Shown here piece by piece: positions 7,541 through 16,424 of a stretch of DNA of 48,123 nt. The first letter of the stretch is position 1. Every line of letters starts with the position of its first letter. The notes beneath the pieces were generated by a model. The model made no database searches and had not been told where the DNA came from. It saw nothing but the letters and a program-made list of their open reading frames with translations. This DNA is from Gemmatimonadota bacterium (GTDB lineage: Bacteria; Gemmatimonadota; Gemmatimonadetes; Gemmatimonadales; Gemmatimonadaceae): the NCBI GenBank assembly GCA_023249305.1, contig JAHFCU010000014.1:1-48123 (forward strand). The letters are read 5' to 3'. A program made the position numbers and the translations under genes.

Positions 7541-9082
7541 ATGCACCAGCCCGACCAGTTCCGTTCGCACCCCAGCCATGACCCGCCCCACCTCCCGCGA
7601 CCCGTGATGCCCACGCAAGCTCACCTGACCCGACTCGAGCTGCGTCACCGCGCGCTCGATCTCCAGCGCCGGCGATTCTGGCGTGAGGTCAGCTACGGCG
7701 CGATCATCGTGGCGGCCGACGTCCTAACGCTCGCGGCGGTCTTCACGGCGTTCACGATGCTCTCGCTCGACCGGTTCGTGCCGGCGCTGGGCCCGGATGG
7801 CCGCTCGTTTCTCAGCGGCCTCATTCCATTGTCGCCGCCCGCGCTCACACGTCGTCTGACGTCGTTGATCTTCTGCCTCATGGCGACGGGGTCGTACACG
7901 TACACCGAACGGCAGTCCATTCCGTGGCGAGTGTTCATTGCGTTGCTGCTCGGCTTGGCATTGCCGCGCTGGACAGAGGTGTGGGGACCGGGCGTGCTCA
8001 CGCGCTGGATCGCCGTCGCTTCGGTACTTGCGGCCGCGTGGATAACCTTGCTGCTCCAGCGGCGCGGACTCGCGCACGCTTTGAGCCCCATTGATCCGCG
8101 CCGTCTGGACGCAGGACGCACGCTCGTGGTCGGTCCGGCGGCGGAGATCGAGCGGCTGCGCCGTGACCGCACGGAGGACGCCCAGAGCCGCGCCATGCCG
8201 GCCGTCTACGAGCTGCCGCCGCACTGGGGTAAGGCCGGCTCCGAGGGCATGCCCAACCTGTACGACCGCATCGCGGACTCTAATGCCGACGCACTGGTGC
8301 TTGTGGGCCCCGTGTCGGACATTGCGCTCCAGAGCGTGATGATCGCCGCGTCGAGCGCCGGTGCGCGCGTCTACGCCACACGCCGTGAGGCCTTCCGTAA
8401 GTTTGACGAGCCATCGTTCGTACTGCGGCACTCCGAACCGCTGATGCTCCTCTCGCGCCCGGCACTCGTAGGATCGCAGCTCGTGCTCAAACGCCTGATT
8501 GACGTTGTCGGGGCTGTGCTGGGCCTGACCCTGCTCTCGCCGGTGCTCGCCGTAGTGAGCCTCCTCGTGAAGTTCACGTCGCCGGGGCCAATCTTCTTCC
8601 GTCAAGTACGCGTAGGACTCGGCGGCGATCCGTTTATCTGCCTGAAGTTCCGCACCATGGTAGCGGACGCCGAGCGGCGTCAAGCGGCCCTGGCGAGCGA
8701 CAACATCCACGACGCAGAGCAACGGATCTTCAAGCTCTCCAATGACCCGCGCCTGACGGCGGTCGGCAGGTTCCTCCGCCGCTCGAGCCTTGACGAGCTG
8801 CCGCAACTTTGGAACGTGCTCTACGGCGAGATGTCGCTCGTGGGTCCGCGGCCAGCGCTCCCTGCGGAAGTGCTTCACTACGAGCCCCATCACTTCGTCC
8901 GATTTGAGGTGCTGCCGGGGATCACCGGGCCATGGCAAGTCGGCGGGCGGAACGCCATTCGCGATTTCGAGGAGGTCGTACGCCTCGAGTCGGAGTACGT
9001 ACGCGGGTGGACCCTGTGGCGCGATCTTGCCATCCTGCTTCGCACGGTCCCTGCCGTGCTCTCCATGAAGGGGGCGTTCTAG
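7541..9082 (+). CDS. Initiating undecaprenyl-phosphate sugar phosphotransferase (WbaP/WcaJ-type)
   Basis: This 513-residue polyprenyl-phosphate hexose-1-phosphate transferase should place the first sugar phosphate on undecaprenyl phosphate at the inner membrane. The N-terminal half has several hydrophobic segments (about residues 48-70, 100-120, 128-145 and 155-172), then a CoA-binding-like cytoplasmic region. The C-terminal bacterial sugar transferase domain starts near residue 315 with a membrane-entry helix (KRLIDVVGAVLGL). It continues through SPGPIFFRQVRVG, LKFRTMV, RRSSLDELPQLWNVL, SLVGPRP and PGITGPWQV, the hallmark motifs of the family. It is the first gene of the operon. The sugar cannot be read from sequence. 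An alternative start is the ATG at 7607, since the first 22 residues are Pro/His-rich and lie before the conserved part. Confidence 0.93.
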   Translation: MHQPDQFRSHPSHDPPHLPRPVMPTQAHLTRLELRHRALDLQRRRFWREVSYGAIIVAADVLTLAAVFTAFTMLSLDRFVPALGPDGRSFLSGLIPLSPPALTRRLTSLIFCLMATGSYTYTERQSIPWRVFIALLLGLALPRWTEVWGPGVLTRWIAVASVLAAAWITLLLQRRGLAHALSPIDPRRLDAGRTLVVGPAAEIERLRRDRTEDAQSRAMPAVYELPPHWGKAGSEGMPNLYDRIADSNADALVLVGPVSDIALQSVMIAASSAGARVYATRREAFRKFDEPSFVLRHSEPLMLLSRPALVGSQLVLKRLIDVVGAVLGLTLLSPVLAVVSLLVKFTSPGPIFFRQVRVGLGGDPFICLKFRTMVADAERRQAALASDNIHDAEQRIFKLSNDPRLTAVGRFLRRSSLDELPQLWNVLYGEMSLVGPRPALPAEVLHYEPHHFVRFEVLPGITGPWQVGGRNAIRDFEEVVRLESEYVRGWTLWRDLAILLRTVPAVLSMKGAF

Positions 9083-9814
9083 ATGGTTACGGCCCCCGTG
9101 CACCAATCGTTCTTGTCTCGGATTCCTGCATTCCCGAACGCCTTCGTAACGACCATGCGACGCTTCCTGCATAGACTCCCGCGCCTCACCGTGCCGCTGG
9201 CGATTGCGCTCATCACCGCCTGCGCACGCCAAGTACCCGTTGTTCTGGCGCCGTTGCCGGACCGTCCGTGGACGGTGCTCCCCGGCGATCAGGTGAAGGT
9301 TCGCGTGTATCGCGAGCCCGACTTGGGCGGCCAGTACATCGTCAACGGCAAGGGCGAGGTGTTCATTCCCGGCATCGGCCGCATCATGGCGGCGGGGATG
9401 ACGGCCGATTCGCTGTCAGCAGCCATCACGAGCGGGTTCACCCGCCGTATCATCGACGCCATCGTTGATGTGGGCATCGTTCGCTCCTTGCCGGTGTTGG
9501 GGCAGGTGAAGGCTCCGGGCGTCTATGACGCCGAGCCGACCATGTCGGTGCAGCAGATCGTCGCCAAGGCGGGCGGCATTCGTGGCGCGTCGCTCGAGAT
9601 GCCGACATTCCTGCTGCAGAAGGGTCGCGATGGCACTCGGTATTCCTTGGCGGCCGATTTGCGCCTCGACCGCGTGGCCCTCGACGAAGGGGACGCCATC
9701 GTCGTGATGGATCCGTCGTTCCAGGAGCGATGGGCGCCATGGATCTCCACGTTCAACCAGTTCGCCTCCGGAATCTCGATCTTCCTCAGTATCCTCCTGC
9801 TCTCGAAGAAATAG
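9083..9814 (+). CDS. Polysaccharide export outer-membrane lipoprotein (OPX, Wza-like)
   Basis: This 243-residue OPX protein should form the outer export channel. The lipobox is ITAC with Cys47, after the hydrophobic stretch LTVPLAIAL. The Poly_export domain follows with LPGDQVKVRVYREPDLGG, then an SLBB-like domain carrying VLGQVKAPGVYD and IVAKAGGIRG. The C-terminus ends in a hydrophobic helix (FASGISIFLSILLLSKK) that could be the outer-membrane-spanning helix. It is much shorter than E. coli Wza (about 380 residues), with one SLBB-like domain visible. The ATG at 9083 directly follows the previous stop and has AAGGGGG upstream. The ATG at 9155 would give a more compact lipoprotein signal peptide. 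It is followed immediately by the Wzc-type kinase, its usual partner. Confidence 0.9.
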   Translation: MVTAPVHQSFLSRIPAFPNAFVTTMRRFLHRLPRLTVPLAIALITACARQVPVVLAPLPDRPWTVLPGDQVKVRVYREPDLGGQYIVNGKGEVFIPGIGRIMAAGMTADSLSAAITSGFTRRIIDAIVDVGIVRSLPVLGQVKAPGVYDAEPTMSVQQIVAKAGGIRGASLEMPTFLLQKGRDGTRYSLAADLRLDRVALDEGDAIVVMDPSFQERWAPWISTFNQFASGISIFLSILLLSKK

Positions 9815-9817
9815 CCC

Positions 9818-12178
9818 GTGGAACAGCTGCCTATCCTCGCCGATCCGGGCGACGCGAATCAGGAAATTGACCTTCGGCGCGCGTGGCAGACGGTCGCGCG
9901 CAGCGCGTGGATCATCGTTATCTGCATCGGCCTCGCCGCCGCGGCCGCCATGCTGGCCGTGCGGCGCATTGATCCGGTGTTCACCGCGTCCACCACGGTG
10001 CGCATCGAGGAGAAGCCGAGCGGTGGCGCGTTCGGGATGTTCGCGCCGGACTACACCAACGTCCTCGCGACGGCGACGCAGATCTTGACCAGCCGTCAAC
10101 TGGCGTACGACGTCGTCGACTCGCTGGGCATGCGGCTCAGTATCTACCAGCCGGTGCGCCGACTCAAGAGCGAGGTGGTGCGTGCGGCGCACGTGAACGC
10201 CAATGCCCCATCGCAGGCCTACCGGCTGGACCGAATCGGGCGTGGCATGCGCGAAGTGCGGCTGCTCCCAAGTGAGAAGGTCCTCGGCGCCTTCCCCGAC
10301 TCGATGCCGATTCCGATCGAGGGGGGCTGGATCCAGCTGGCGGGGGGAGCGACGCGGTATGATCGGCTGGTCTTCACGGTCTATCCGCGCAACGACGTCG
10401 CCTCCGCGCTGCGCGACGCAGTCCGCGTGTCGCAGCCCAGCCGCGAGGCGAACGTGTTGCGCCTCTCGTACACCGGCAAGGATCCGGCCGAGGCGATGCA
10501 GGTGCCGAATGTGCTGGCGCGGGCGTATGTGCAGCGTCGCATTGATCTCGCGGCGAGCGGCGCGCGGTCCACGGTGAGCTACCTACAGCGTCAGGTCGCC
10601 GTGGTGAATGATCAGCTTGCAGAGCAGGAGCGGGCGGTTCGCGACTACCTGCTGGCGCGGGGTGTGTCGAGCATTGACGGAAGGATCCAGGACCTCGTTT
10701 CGGAAATGGACCTCCTCCGCGGCAACCTGACGACGATCACGCTCGAACGTGATGCAATTGCGCGTGCCATCGCCCCGCTGCGCGACAAGGGCCCGAACGG
10801 TGCGGACGAGTTCCTGCGCCGTGCGATGGCGACGCCCGAGTTCCTCGGCATCGCCGCCTCTGAGGTAACGCTGCTGCAGTCGCTCCGCACTGAACGTGAC
10901 GGCCTACTGCAGCGCCGCACCACTGACGATCCGGACGTGCGCTCGGTGACGTCGCGAATGGAGGTGGTGCAGGAGCGCATTCAGGACCGTGCGGCGGCTT
11001 TCCTGAGCCAGCGCAGCTCGCTGGTTGAGGACCGCGAGCGGCGCGTAGACTCGCTGCAGCGGCTGCTCGCGCGGATGCCGGAGGAGGCGATGGGATTCCA
11101 GCGCCTTGAGCGGGACCGCGCGGTGTCGCAGCAGACGCTGGAACTGGTGCAGAGCCGGCTGAAGGAGGCGGAGATCTCAGCCTCGGTGCCGGACTCGTCG
11201 GCGTCGGTGCTCGACGAGGCCGTCGGGGCGGACCAGCAGGCGAACTCGTCGCAAACATTGATCTTCGCCGTCGCGATATTTTCGGGCCTGCTCGTGGGCG
11301 TCGGTGTCGCGTTCCTGCGCGACTGGCTGGACACGACGATTCATGACGAAGCCGACCTGCGCTCCATCGTCGGCGTGCCGGTGGTGGGTATCATTCCCAA
11401 CCTGCAGCAGCAGGCGCGCTCCGGGGCGTACCGCCTGCCGCCGCCGCCCGATGCGGACGGTGCGCGCGAGCGGACGGCGGCAAGCGGCGCGGCCCCGGGG
11501 TCGTCGCGCGACTACCACACGCCGGCGGCCGAGGCGTACCGCGCGCTCCGCACCAACCTCAACTATCTGACGCCACCGCGGGCGCCGCGCGTCATCGTCG
11601 TGACCAGTGCCCTGCCGGGCGACGGCAAGACAACGACGGTGGTGAACCTCGCCATCACGCTGGCGCAGCAGGGACAACGCGTCATCCTCATCGACGCGGA
11701 AACCCGGCGCGGCACCGTGCACGAAGCGTTCGGCATTCCGCCCGCCCCCGGCTTCTTCGACCTAATGTACGGCCAGGCGTCGCCGGGCGAGTGCATCCGG
11801 CGCGTCTCCATGGAAACGGGCGGGTCGGTGGACGTCCTGCCCCTCGGCAGTTCGCCCAGCGTGAATCCGGCGGACCTGCTCGTCGCCACGCGACTGCAGC
11901 CGCTGTTTGATCGACTGCGGCAGCAATACGACTATGTGCTCCTCGACACGCCGCCGTTGAACCTCTTCACGGACGCCGCGCTGATCGCCACCAATGCGGA
12001 TGCGCTGTTGTTGGTAGCGCGGTCCGACAAGACCGACCGCGAGGAGCTGCGGTTCGCCGTGTCGCAGCTGCGAAACGTGAAGGTGGTGCTGGCGGGCGCC
12101 GTGCTCAACGACGTGGAACTGCGCCGCGGCTCGCGCTATCGGCAGGGGTACGGCTACTATTACGAATACGGCAGATAG
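9818..12178 (+). CDS. wzc: Wzc-type polysaccharide co-polymerase with BY-kinase domain
   Basis: This 786-residue inner-membrane protein fuses a Wzz chain-length domain to a bacterial tyrosine kinase. TM1 is near residues 28-46, followed by a large periplasmic region with long helices and the conserved PDSSASVLDEA segment. TM2 lies near residues 484-503. The cytoplasmic kinase carries the AEAYRALRTNL activation segment, Walker A LPGDGKTTT (K604), Walker A' VILIDAETRR and Walker B YVLLDTPP (D710). The tail is tyrosine-rich (six Tyr in the last 14 residues), the usual autophosphorylation cluster. The start is a GTG 3 nt after the OPX stop. Wzz and kinase in one chain is the arrangement usual in Proteobacteria, here paired with a PHP phosphatase best known from Firmicutes. 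Confidence 0.94.
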   Translation: MEQLPILADPGDANQEIDLRRAWQTVARSAWIIVICIGLAAAAAMLAVRRIDPVFTASTTVRIEEKPSGGAFGMFAPDYTNVLATATQILTSRQLAYDVVDSLGMRLSIYQPVRRLKSEVVRAAHVNANAPSQAYRLDRIGRGMREVRLLPSEKVLGAFPDSMPIPIEGGWIQLAGGATRYDRLVFTVYPRNDVASALRDAVRVSQPSREANVLRLSYTGKDPAEAMQVPNVLARAYVQRRIDLAASGARSTVSYLQRQVAVVNDQLAEQERAVRDYLLARGVSSIDGRIQDLVSEMDLLRGNLTTITLERDAIARAIAPLRDKGPNGADEFLRRAMATPEFLGIAASEVTLLQSLRTERDGLLQRRTTDDPDVRSVTSRMEVVQERIQDRAAAFLSQRSSLVEDRERRVDSLQRLLARMPEEAMGFQRLERDRAVSQQTLELVQSRLKEAEISASVPDSSASVLDEAVGADQQANSSQTLIFAVAIFSGLLVGVGVAFLRDWLDTTIHDEADLRSIVGVPVVGIIPNLQQQARSGAYRLPPPPDADGARERTAASGAAPGSSRDYHTPAAEAYRALRTNLNYLTPPRAPRVIVVTSALPGDGKTTTVVNLAITLAQQGQRVILIDAETRRGTVHEAFGIPPAPGFFDLMYGQASPGECIRRVSMETGGSVDVLPLGSSPSVNPADLLVATRLQPLFDRLRQQYDYVLLDTPPLNLFTDAALIATNADALLLVARSDKTDREELRFAVSQLRNVKVVLAGAVLNDVELRRGSRYRQGYGYYYEYGR

Positions 12179-12193
12179 GACAACGAACCGCAC

Positions 12194-12841
12194 GTGCCCA
12201 TGGCCAGACACGCAGAACACGAATCCGAACATCCCGAGCTGGTTCCTGACATCTTCGACACGGGGACCGAGCGGTTGCCGTCGTCGGGGCAGTTCAGCGC
12301 GGCCACGATCTCGGGCGTGCTGCTCGCGATCACCGAGGCGCTCGTCGCACCGCTCATTTTCGGGAGCACGGTCGTGGTCTCGGTGCTTACGTGGTGGATC
12401 CTCGACGCACCGTGGGCGGGCCGCCGCCGGCGGTCGTCGCGCGCCACACGCAGGTGGTACCTGCCGGCGCCGCGCGTCGTCTACCTGAGCACCCTCATGC
12501 TGGTCGGGCTCTGGCTGGCGACGATGTTCGTCTTCCGCGCGAGCGATCCGCAGCTCAGTCCGGGCTTCAGCGCCACGCTCCCGAACGTCATGGGCTTGGA
12601 TGTCTCCGTGCTCTCTAAGATCAACGGTATGCAGGGGCCGATTGACACGGGGCCGAGTCTGCAGCGGATGACGGATTCAGGCATCGCGCCGTTCTCCCTT
12701 TTCGCGCACGGCACGGCGTCGACCATCGCGGTGGCCCTGCTCGCGTACGCATTTCAGGCGGCGCGCCGCCGCATCCGGCGGGTGCGCCGGTTCCGGGATG
12801 GGGAGGGGCATCGCGCGCGGCACTCGGGTGCTGCGCATTAG
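12194..12841 (+). CDS. Unknown membrane protein between wzc and the polymerase gene
   Basis: I do not recognise this 215-residue protein. It has an acidic N-terminal stretch (about residues 8-33), a long hydrophobic region (about 36-72), a second transmembrane helix (about 95-114, YLSTLMLVGLWLATMFVF), a loop of about 55 residues, a third helix (about 165-185), and a basic C-terminus rich in RRR. Three membrane spans with a mid-sized loop are predicted by eye. The start is GTG at 12194, with ATG at 12200 as alternative. It sits 15 nt after wzc and 12 nt before the polymerase-like gene, so it is very likely co-expressed with the assembly machinery. It is too small and has too few helices to be a Wzx flippase. 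Confidence 0.8.
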   Translation: MPMARHAEHESEHPELVPDIFDTGTERLPSSGQFSAATISGVLLAITEALVAPLIFGSTVVVSVLTWWILDAPWAGRRRRSSRATRRWYLPAPRVVYLSTLMLVGLWLATMFVFRASDPQLSPGFSATLPNVMGLDVSVLSKINGMQGPIDTGPSLQRMTDSGIAPFSLFAHGTASTIAVALLAYAFQAARRRIRRVRRFRDGEGHRARHSGAAH

Positions 12842-12853
12842 TCACCCGGGCGT

Positions 12854-14341
12854 GTGATGGAAGCCACAGCGATCCGCCCGCTACTGGCACCCGCCGGGCG
12901 GCGTGGTACGCGAACGTCGCTGTCCACGGTGGCGTTCGGCCTGTTCATCGCCGTCACGATCTTCGGCCTTGCCGGCGTCGGCGGCAGCATCTTCCCACTG
13001 TTCTTCGTCGCGGCCGCCACGGTCGCCGCAGTTGTCGCGTACTATCGCGAGCCGCAGCGCTACGTGGCGTTCGTGTTTGCGATGTGGTTCTTCACGCCAT
13101 TTGTCCGCCGCGTCGTGGACTACCATCACGGGTTCAGGCCGGCGAGCTTCGTGCTCGCGGCGCCGACGATTGTCACGCTGGTCGCGGTGCTCACGCTGTT
13201 CTACCGGGCGCGCGAACTCCGCGGCGCGATGTTGTATCCGTTCACGTTCATTCTGGCCGGGATCGCCTATGGGTACTTCATCGGCGTCCTGAAGGTCGGC
13301 GCGTTTCCGGCCACGTACGCGCTGCTGACCTGGCTGGGACCGGTGAGCTTCGCCATGCATTTGAACCTCAACTGGCGAATGTTCCCTGCGTTGCGCAAGT
13401 CATTTCTTGACTTTCTGCAGTGGGCGCTGCCGGTGCTTGGCGCGTACGGTCTCTATCAGGTGATCGCCCTCCCGGCATGGGATCGCTACTGGATGGAGGC
13501 CGCGAATGTCGCGTCCATCGGCCTTCCCGTTCGATTCGGATTTCGCGCGTTCGGTACGATGAACTCTCCGGGGCCGTACGCGGTCACGCTGATGACCGGA
13601 ATCCTCTTCCTGCTCGGTACGGCGCGACGCGGGATGGTACTCACGTTACCGCTGGCGCTGCTAAGCCTGTTGCTGACCCGCACGCGATCGGGTTGGGTGG
13701 CGCTGGTGATCGGCCTATTCATCATCCAGTTCATGGGGCCGCTGCGCCGGATGGCGCGCAACTGGTTCTTCTTGGCGTTGATGGCCGCGGTTGCTGTGCC
13801 GGTGCTGTCGCTCGACGTCTTCCGCGAATCCATCACGCAGCGAATCTCCTCCTTCGCCTCTCTGCACAAAGACAACTCGGTCCGGAGCCGCCTGATGCTG
13901 TCCGACCTCGCTACGCAAGCCATCGGCGTACGCGCCGAGGGTGAAGGGCTCGGGTCGACCGGCAGCGGCACGAAGCTCGCGGGCGGCGTCGAACGCCAGG
14001 CGTCGATTGACAATGGGTTCCTCGAGATCTTCTATGTCTTGGGCTGGCCGGGCGGCTCCCTGCTGCTGCTGGGTCTCATTGGACAGCTGCTGACACTGGC
14101 GCGATTCCGCGACTCGCGCGAGGATCCCTTCGCGAATGCCTCCCGGGCCGTGTTCTGGTCCTTCCTGAGCGTCTTGCTCATCGGCGACATCTTCAGCGGC
14201 AGTTCGGGGACGATGTTCTGGGGGACGTACGGTTTCGCATGCTGCGCGCACGCGTACAACTATGCGACCGGCAAAGGCCTGCGCTCGCGACAGCTCGCTC
14301 GCGACTTTCAAGCGCAGGCGCTGACTCCCGCGTCGGGGTAG
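12854..14341 (+). CDS. O-antigen ligase/polymerase-like membrane protein (Wzy/WaaL superfamily)
   Basis: This 495-residue integral membrane protein has about ten to twelve hydrophobic helices. The central part has the superfamily pattern: a loop with FRAFGTMNSPGPYAVTLMTG followed by LLLTRTRSGWVALVIGL, corresponding to the conserved R..G...P and TxSRxgw-type motifs of O-antigen ligase/Wzy proteins. A large periplasmic loop follows (about residues 325-390), then more helices. From its place after wzc it is most likely the repeat-unit polymerase (Wzy); sequence alone does not exclude ligase activity. The start could be GTG at 12854 or the adjacent ATG at 12857. Confidence 0.85.
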   Translation: MMEATAIRPLLAPAGRRGTRTSLSTVAFGLFIAVTIFGLAGVGGSIFPLFFVAAATVAAVVAYYREPQRYVAFVFAMWFFTPFVRRVVDYHHGFRPASFVLAAPTIVTLVAVLTLFYRARELRGAMLYPFTFILAGIAYGYFIGVLKVGAFPATYALLTWLGPVSFAMHLNLNWRMFPALRKSFLDFLQWALPVLGAYGLYQVIALPAWDRYWMEAANVASIGLPVRFGFRAFGTMNSPGPYAVTLMTGILFLLGTARRGMVLTLPLALLSLLLTRTRSGWVALVIGLFIIQFMGPLRRMARNWFFLALMAAVAVPVLSLDVFRESITQRISSFASLHKDNSVRSRLMLSDLATQAIGVRAEGEGLGSTGSGTKLAGGVERQASIDNGFLEIFYVLGWPGGSLLLLGLIGQLLTLARFRDSREDPFANASRAVFWSFLSVLLIGDIFSGSSGTMFWGTYGFACCAHAYNYATGKGLRSRQLARDFQAQALTPASG

Positions 14342-14433
14342 CGGATGCGCGCGGCGAGGGCACGCCACGGGCGCGGGTCGCTGCGTCTCGCGGAGATGCC
14401 CGGCCCGGCGTCCGGCACGTGCGGAGCGAGGGT

Positions 14434-15273
14434 ATGAGCGAGTCGTCAATCGATCGCGCGATCGCGCAGAACATCGCGGCGTACGATGCCGTGGCGTCCA
14501 GGTACGACGCGACGCATCCGGAGATCTTCAACCCCGTCGAGCAGGAGCGGCTGGCGCGCGCGGTGCGCGACGTGTTGGTCGCCGCTGACCACCAGACCGA
14601 CCGGCCGGTGCGGGTGCTCGACGTCGGCGCAGGCACGGGCAATTTGACGGCGCACTTTCTCGCGGCGGGTGCGGTGGTGGTATCAGCGGATGTCTCCCCG
14701 ATCTGCCTCCATGCCACGGCGGAGCGATTCGGCGCCACCGGACGGCATCAGGTGCAGCAGATTGACGGCCGCTCGCTCGGCGTGTTTGCCGACGGATCGT
14801 TCGACGTGGCTGCCTGCTATTCCGTGCTGCACCACGTGCCCGATTACCTGGCCCTGATTGCCGAGATGGCGCGCGTCGTTCGCCAGGGTGGCCTCGTATA
14901 CATTGACCACGAACGCCATGATGCCTCGTGGACCGATCAGGCGCGCGAACAGTTCATGTTGGAGGCATGGGTCTTTCCGCCGAGAGTCTGGACTCGCTTC
15001 CTCAGGCCGCGCAATTACTGGAATCGCGTGCGGCCGCTGCTGCAGTGGCAGCGCTGGTTCAACCGCCGCTGGATGCCGGAAGGCGACCTGCACATCTGGC
15101 CCGACGATCATATCGAGTGGACACGCGTTGAGGCTTGCGCACGAGCGCACGGCGTGGTGGCGCTCATCGTCAGCGATTACCTGCTGTGCGATGCCTCCCT
15201 TGATCGTGGCGTGTGGGAGCGGTGGAAGGACCGCATGACAGATCACCGTCTCTGGGTGGGGCGCAAGGCATGA
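14434..15273 (+). CDS. Class I SAM-dependent methyltransferase
   Basis: This 279-residue methyltransferase carries motif I VLDVGAGTGNLTAHFL (about residues 68-83), motif II VVSADVSP, and the post-motif SFDVAACYSVLHHV. Its C-terminal half is rich in Trp and aromatic residues (MPEGDLHIWPDDHIEW), unlike simple Methyltransf_11 proteins, and is probably acceptor-specific. The open frame extends into the polymerase gene; the ATG at 14434 has GGAGCGAGG just upstream, and YDAVASRYD follows soon after, so this start is preferred. In this operon it probably methylates a sugar or a lipid-linked glycan. Its stop overlaps the next start (ATGA). Confidence 0.88.
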   Translation: MSESSIDRAIAQNIAAYDAVASRYDATHPEIFNPVEQERLARAVRDVLVAADHQTDRPVRVLDVGAGTGNLTAHFLAAGAVVVSADVSPICLHATAERFGATGRHQVQQIDGRSLGVFADGSFDVAACYSVLHHVPDYLALIAEMARVVRQGGLVYIDHERHDASWTDQAREQFMLEAWVFPPRVWTRFLRPRNYWNRVRPLLQWQRWFNRRWMPEGDLHIWPDDHIEWTRVEACARAHGVVALIVSDYLLCDASLDRGVWERWKDRMTDHRLWVGRKA

Positions 15274-16424
15274 CGCCCGGCGAGGCCATGATTCGCATCG
15301 CCCTGCCGTGCACTGGGCTTGGTCACCAACACCGCGGCTTCGAGCGCTTCACTCGCGAACTCCATGCTGCCGTGCGGAACGCGACCGGCATCACGCTATC
15401 CGTCTATGGCGGCGGGGGCGAGATGCAGGCCGACGAGCGCGCTATCTGGAATCTCCCGCGTGCGTCCACGGCGGCAGGAGCGTTGTCCCGCGTTGTCGGA
15501 TGGGATCGGTATTTCATCGAGCAGGCGAGCTACTTCGCCGGATTCCTGCCGCACCTGCTCGCCTGGCGGCCGCATCTGGTCTACTTCTCCGACCTGAACC
15601 TCGGCAATGCCTGCTGGCACTGGCGGCGTATCACCGGTCAGCGATTCCGCCTGCTCTTCTACAACGGCGGCGCGACGACGCAGCCTTTCACGCGGTGCGA
15701 CTGGGTGCAGCAGACGACGCCAGAGCACTTCGACGCTGCCCGAACGCGCGGCGAGTCGGCGAACCGGATGTTCGTGCTGCCGCACGGCGTGCAGACGCCG
15801 CCGGTCCTCGCCGCACGCGAGGCGGTGCGCATCGCCGCCACACGGCGCGTATTTGGCGTGCCGGAGGGACGGGAGTTGCTGCTGAGCGTCGGCATGCTCG
15901 ACTGCTCCATCAAGCGTATGGACTCACTCATCGAGGCGGTGGCCGCCCTGGGCCCGGAGCGTCCCTACCTGGTGTTGCTTGGACAAGAAACGGATGAAAC
16001 GCCGCGGGTCCGCGCGCGTGCACGGGAACTCCTGGCTGACGGTTGGTGGATGGGGACGTGGCCGGCCGATCGAATGGTGCAGGCGTATGAGGCGGCCGAT
16101 GCCTTCGCGTTGTTATCGCTGCGCGAGGGATTCGGACTTGCCTACGCGGAAGCCCTCGCGGCAGGGTTGCCGTGCGTGGCGCACGAGTCGCCGGGCACCA
16201 GGTACATCTTCGGCAACCACGCCTTCCTGGGTGACACGCGCGATGTGGCGACGGTTGTCGCGCTGATTCGGCGTGCGCTCAGTGCATCATCCGCTGAGGC
16301 ACCGCGACTCGCACGGCACCAGCACGTCCGCAGACAGTTCGGCTGGGACGCACTTTCGCCGCGCTATGCGGAGATGCTGCGTGCATGCGCCACAGGCCGG
16401 CGGCCCGCATGGAGTGACACATGA
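15270..16424 (+). CDS. Family 4 glycosyltransferase
   Basis: This 384-residue GT-B enzyme should transfer a sugar from a nucleotide donor to the growing lipid-linked glycan on the cytoplasmic face. The acceptor-binding half includes GLGHQHRGFERF near the N-terminus. The donor domain starts near LLLSVGMLDCSIKRMDSLIEA and contains the E(x7)E motif EGFGLAYAE followed by ALAAGLPCVAHESPG. The start is the ATG at 15270, overlapping the methyltransferase stop; an ATG at 15288 begins the first strand and is possible. A 4-nt overlap links it to the following GT2 gene. The sugar is unknown. Confidence 0.9.
   Translation: MTPGEAMIRIALPCTGLGHQHRGFERFTRELHAAVRNATGITLSVYGGGGEMQADERAIWNLPRASTAAGALSRVVGWDRYFIEQASYFAGFLPHLLAWRPHLVYFSDLNLGNACWHWRRITGQRFRLLFYNGGATTQPFTRCDWVQQTTPEHFDAARTRGESANRMFVLPHGVQTPPVLAAREAVRIAATRRVFGVPEGRELLLSVGMLDCSIKRMDSLIEAVAALGPERPYLVLLGQETDETPRVRARARELLADGWWMGTWPADRMVQAYEAADAFALLSLREGFGLAYAEALAAGLPCVAHESPGTRYIFGNHAFLGDTRDVATVVALIRRALSASSAEAPRLARHQHVRRQFGWDALSPRYAEMLRACATGRRPAWSDT

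Noticed and set aside
7724-9232. Long open frame (502 codons) antisense to the initiating sugar transferase
   Set aside because: It is low-complexity, Arg/His/Glu-rich, and the opposite strand carries an intact family domain.
12194-12841. Protein at 12194 as a Wzx flippase
   Set aside because: It has only about three membrane helices and 215 residues; Wzx proteins have about twelve to fourteen helices and over 400 residues.
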